Translations under genes and position numbers: made by a program
The notes under the pieces: model-generated
What the model saw: only the letters and a program-made list of their open reading frames with translations
The model's database searches: none
What the model was told of the DNA's origin: nothing
From: DATLYB01 sp964502525
GTDB lineage: Bacteria > Bacteroidota > Bacteroidia > Chitinophagales > CAIOSU01
Direction: 5' to 3'
NCBI GenBank assembly: GCA_964502525.1
Contig: CAZCXH010000064.1
Location: 1-24,927 of the forward strand
Length of the DNA stretch: 24,927 nucleotides
In this document: positions 23,538 to 24,927 of the stretch, in pieces
Position numbering within the stretch: the stretch's first letter is position 1
Layout of the letters: each line of letters starts with the position of its first letter

Positions 23538-24746
23538 TTATTTCCCCTTGACATAGTCGCGCAGATACTCATACCTTGCGGTTAAGACTCCTTCTTTCGC
23601 AATCGTTGCCCGCTCAATCATATCACTTTGAGGTTTGAGTAATTCAGGAACAACGATATTAACCATTATCTCCCCAAAGCTTTGTGACGCATCACGCGGC
23701 AGTTCGTTAGGGAGATTGTCAATCGCCATGATGTCAACCGTGTGAGGTTGAAATGGAGCAGCTTCTCTTTGTGTTTGCGGGTCGTAGCCCATCACCGGAT
23801 CGGCAATTGTTGTTGAGCGCAATGTGGCGGGGACCGAACCGTTAATGTCGCAGGAGATGTCGGCAATGGTTTTAATCTTGAAATCCGGTGAGCGCATCTC
23901 ATCCAATGAGAAGTAGCGCGGAGCTTTAGGGTCCCAGTAGATGGCATTCATGAGCAAATCTGTTCTTGAATACCATTTTTTGAAATCACAATCGTAATCC
24001 TGCGGCATTTTGAAAAATTCCTGCAAATCGAAAGGCTTTCCTGCTTTATGGCTGTAAATATCCTTAGGGCTTAGTTGCGTGAAAACTGCAATCCCTTCAA
24101 ATGTGTTCCTCAAATAATCATCGGGCCCCACTCTCTTTACCTTCAGCAATTCCATCACCTCCACAGCGCCATTCGCCACCCTGCCGTCACCGGTAATGGC
24201 GATTCGCAGAGGCGGAACGGTGATTTTCCTGTAATCCTCTTTTAGCGCGGCAAAGTCCTTATATTCAATCACCCGTTTCAAAGGCAGCTTTCCCGTTTTC
24301 CTTCCCCAGGTGAAAAATCCGTTATGCGCGCCAACGATTCCAGCCCACCTGCCGAAGGCAATCACGCGAATTCCTTTCTCATCCGTCAAACATTCGTAAT
24401 CTATGAGCCTGATTTTATTCTTCAGCACTGCCTGCATGAGTTTCCGGTTATGCGGCTGCTTCTTAATGGTGTGTGAAAAGAACAGGTAAGTTTTGTTTGG
24501 AATAAGTTGCTCAACAGGAACTTCTTTTACCCCCATCAAAATCTCACAGTCGCTGACTTCATTCACAACGCGGATTCCTTCATCGGCAAATTCCTTATCC
24601 GAAAAACAACGGCTTGGTGACGACTGCACTTTTATGATCAATCCGCGAAGCTTATCGGATAGTTGCGTGCACTCTTTTGGAGATAGGGCTACCCGTGAGT
24701 CTGGCGGCACCTTGCCTTCGCGAATTATTCCAATATTAACAACCAT
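23538..24746 (-). CDS. Saccharopine dehydrogenase/alanine dehydrogenase-type NAD(P) oxidoreductase
   Basis: This 402-residue enzyme belongs to the AlaDH/PNT superfamily and is closest in motifs to the lysine-forming saccharopine dehydrogenase (LYS1 type). N-terminal features are DSRVALSP, MGVKEVP with K74 and FFSHTIKKQ with H92; K74 and H92 match the Lys/His pair of yeast Lys1. FGRWAGIVGAHNG is at 131-143, and the nucleotide-binding ITGDGRVANGAVEV at 185-198. In Bacteroidota such proteins are usually annotated only as NAD(P)-dependent oxidoreductases. No partner gene of the saccharopine pathway is nearby, so lysine degradation is inference. The start is the ATG at 24746, with a -7-like TAAGTTTG upstream. 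Confidence 0.85.
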   Translation of the reverse strand: MVVNIGIIREGKVPPDSRVALSPKECTQLSDKLRGLIIKVQSSPSRCFSDKEFADEGIRVVNEVSDCEILMGVKEVPVEQLIPNKTYLFFSHTIKKQPHNRKLMQAVLKNKIRLIDYECLTDEKGIRVIAFGRWAGIVGAHNGFFTWGRKTGKLPLKRVIEYKDFAALKEDYRKITVPPLRIAITGDGRVANGAVEVMELLKVKRVGPDDYLRNTFEGIAVFTQLSPKDIYSHKAGKPFDLQEFFKMPQDYDCDFKKWYSRTDLLMNAIYWDPKAPRYFSLDEMRSPDFKIKTIADISCDINGSVPATLRSTTIADPVMGYDPQTQREAAPFQPHTVDIMAIDNLPNELPRDASQSFGEIMVNIVVPELLKPQSDMIERATIAKEGVLTARYEYLRDYVKGK

Positions 24747-24767
24747 CTTTTCGTAAACCTATTTTGC

Positions 24768-24775
24768 CAAACTTA
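24768..24775 (-). promoter_or_regulatory. Putative -7 box of the saccharopine dehydrogenase-like gene
   Basis: The minus strand reads TAAGTTTG, a match to TAnnTTTG, 21 bases before the ATG at 24746. It lies at the edge of the heptad array CTTCAAA. Confidence 0.45.
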
Positions 24776-24776
24776 A

Positions 24777-24804
24777 CTTCAAACTTCAAACTTCAGGCTT
24801 AAAA
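24777..24804. repeat. Short heptanucleotide array in the divergent promoter region
   Basis: Four exact 7-base steps, CTTCAAA, CTTCAAA, CTTCAGG and CTTAAAA, lie between the promoter-like boxes of the dehydrogenase gene and ssrA. On the minus strand the unit reads TTTGAAG, so each full copy offers a TTTG, the -33 element of Bacteroidota promoters. Confidence 0.65.
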
Positions 24805-24822
24805 CTATCCCCACGGAACTTT

Positions 24823-24830
24823 TATCTTTG
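24823..24830 (+). promoter_or_regulatory. Putative -7 box of ssrA
   Basis: TATCTTTG matches TAnnTTTG and lies 35 bases before the expected mature tmRNA 5' end at about 24866. That leaves a leader of about 28 bases, to be removed by RNase P. Confidence 0.55.
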
Positions 24831-24865
24831 TTTCCTTATTTAAGCGTACAGTTCATTGAAATCAT

Positions 24866-24927
24866 GGGGCTGACCGGAATTGACAGCAGGTTTGACGATA
24901 TACCGGCATGCCGAGCATTGTGCAATT
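24866..24927 (+). ncRNA. ssrA: Transfer-messenger RNA, 5' end only
   Basis: The sequence starts GGGGCTGACCGGAATTGACA and includes GGCATGCCGAGCATTG. This is the conserved 5' half of the tRNA-like domain and first helix of one-piece tmRNA, which rescues stalled ribosomes and tags the broken protein. The gene runs off the window, so the tag peptide and the 3' acceptor end are not visible. The mature end is set at GGGGC. I am confident because the start pattern and the GCATGC(C/A)G block are diagnostic. Confidence 0.88.

Overview
The window looks like chromosomal DNA of a Bacteroidota (Bacteroidetes) bacterium, probably from the Chitinophagia/Sphingobacteriia side of the phylum. The signs are a type IX secretion C-terminal sorting domain, a DUF5683 protein, three DUF1573 proteins, the BshB1 bacillithiol deacetylase, the gene order DUF1573-yajC-ybbR-coaE, -7 promoter boxes of the TAnnTTTG type, and many palindromic intergenic repeats. 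The rank below phylum is inference. There are no tRNA or rRNA genes, no CRISPR array, and no insertion sequence with a transposase. The 5' end of ssrA (tmRNA) lies at the right edge.

Layout. (1) 3-2462: the 3' part of a large fibre-like surface protein with three S74-type chaperone modules and a T9SS tail, followed by a strong terminator. (2) 2572-4041: a DUF5683 protein and dapB, separated by an array of inverted heptanucleotide repeats. (3) 4087-7018: comEC on the minus strand, divergent from bshB1. (4) 7023-9468, minus: DUF1573 lipoprotein, yajC, ybbR-like and coaE, tightly packed. (5) 9925-11724: a large acyl-CoA dehydrogenase, flanked by two repeat-rich gaps of about 450-490 bp. (6) 12213-12560: a small GIY-YIG-like protein. 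(7) 12576-20687, minus: a bacterial alpha-2-macroglobulin lipoprotein followed at once by penicillin-binding protein 1C. (8) 20688-21318: a gap holding a REPIN-like three-hairpin element. (9) 21319-22252: two tandem DUF1573 proteins ending in a terminator that touches the start codon of a PLP aminotransferase (22311-23537). (10) 23538-24746, minus: a saccharopine/alanine dehydrogenase-type oxidoreductase, divergent from ssrA.

The clearest functional unit is alpha-2-macroglobulin plus PBP1C. In other bacteria this pair is thought to trap invading proteases in the periplasm and repair damaged peptidoglycan. The rest is mostly housekeeping: lysine/DAP synthesis, coenzyme A, protein export, low-molecular-weight thiol, DNA uptake and acyl-CoA oxidation.

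I see no complete new defence or mobile system. The unusual material is between genes. There are three arrays with an exact 7-bp period. A 119-bp palindrome supplies the start codon and N-terminus of pbpC. Other elements are a REPIN-like element, a nested GC-rich palindrome cluster, and a terminator hairpin joined directly to a start codon. All calls come from reading the sequence; no database search was run.
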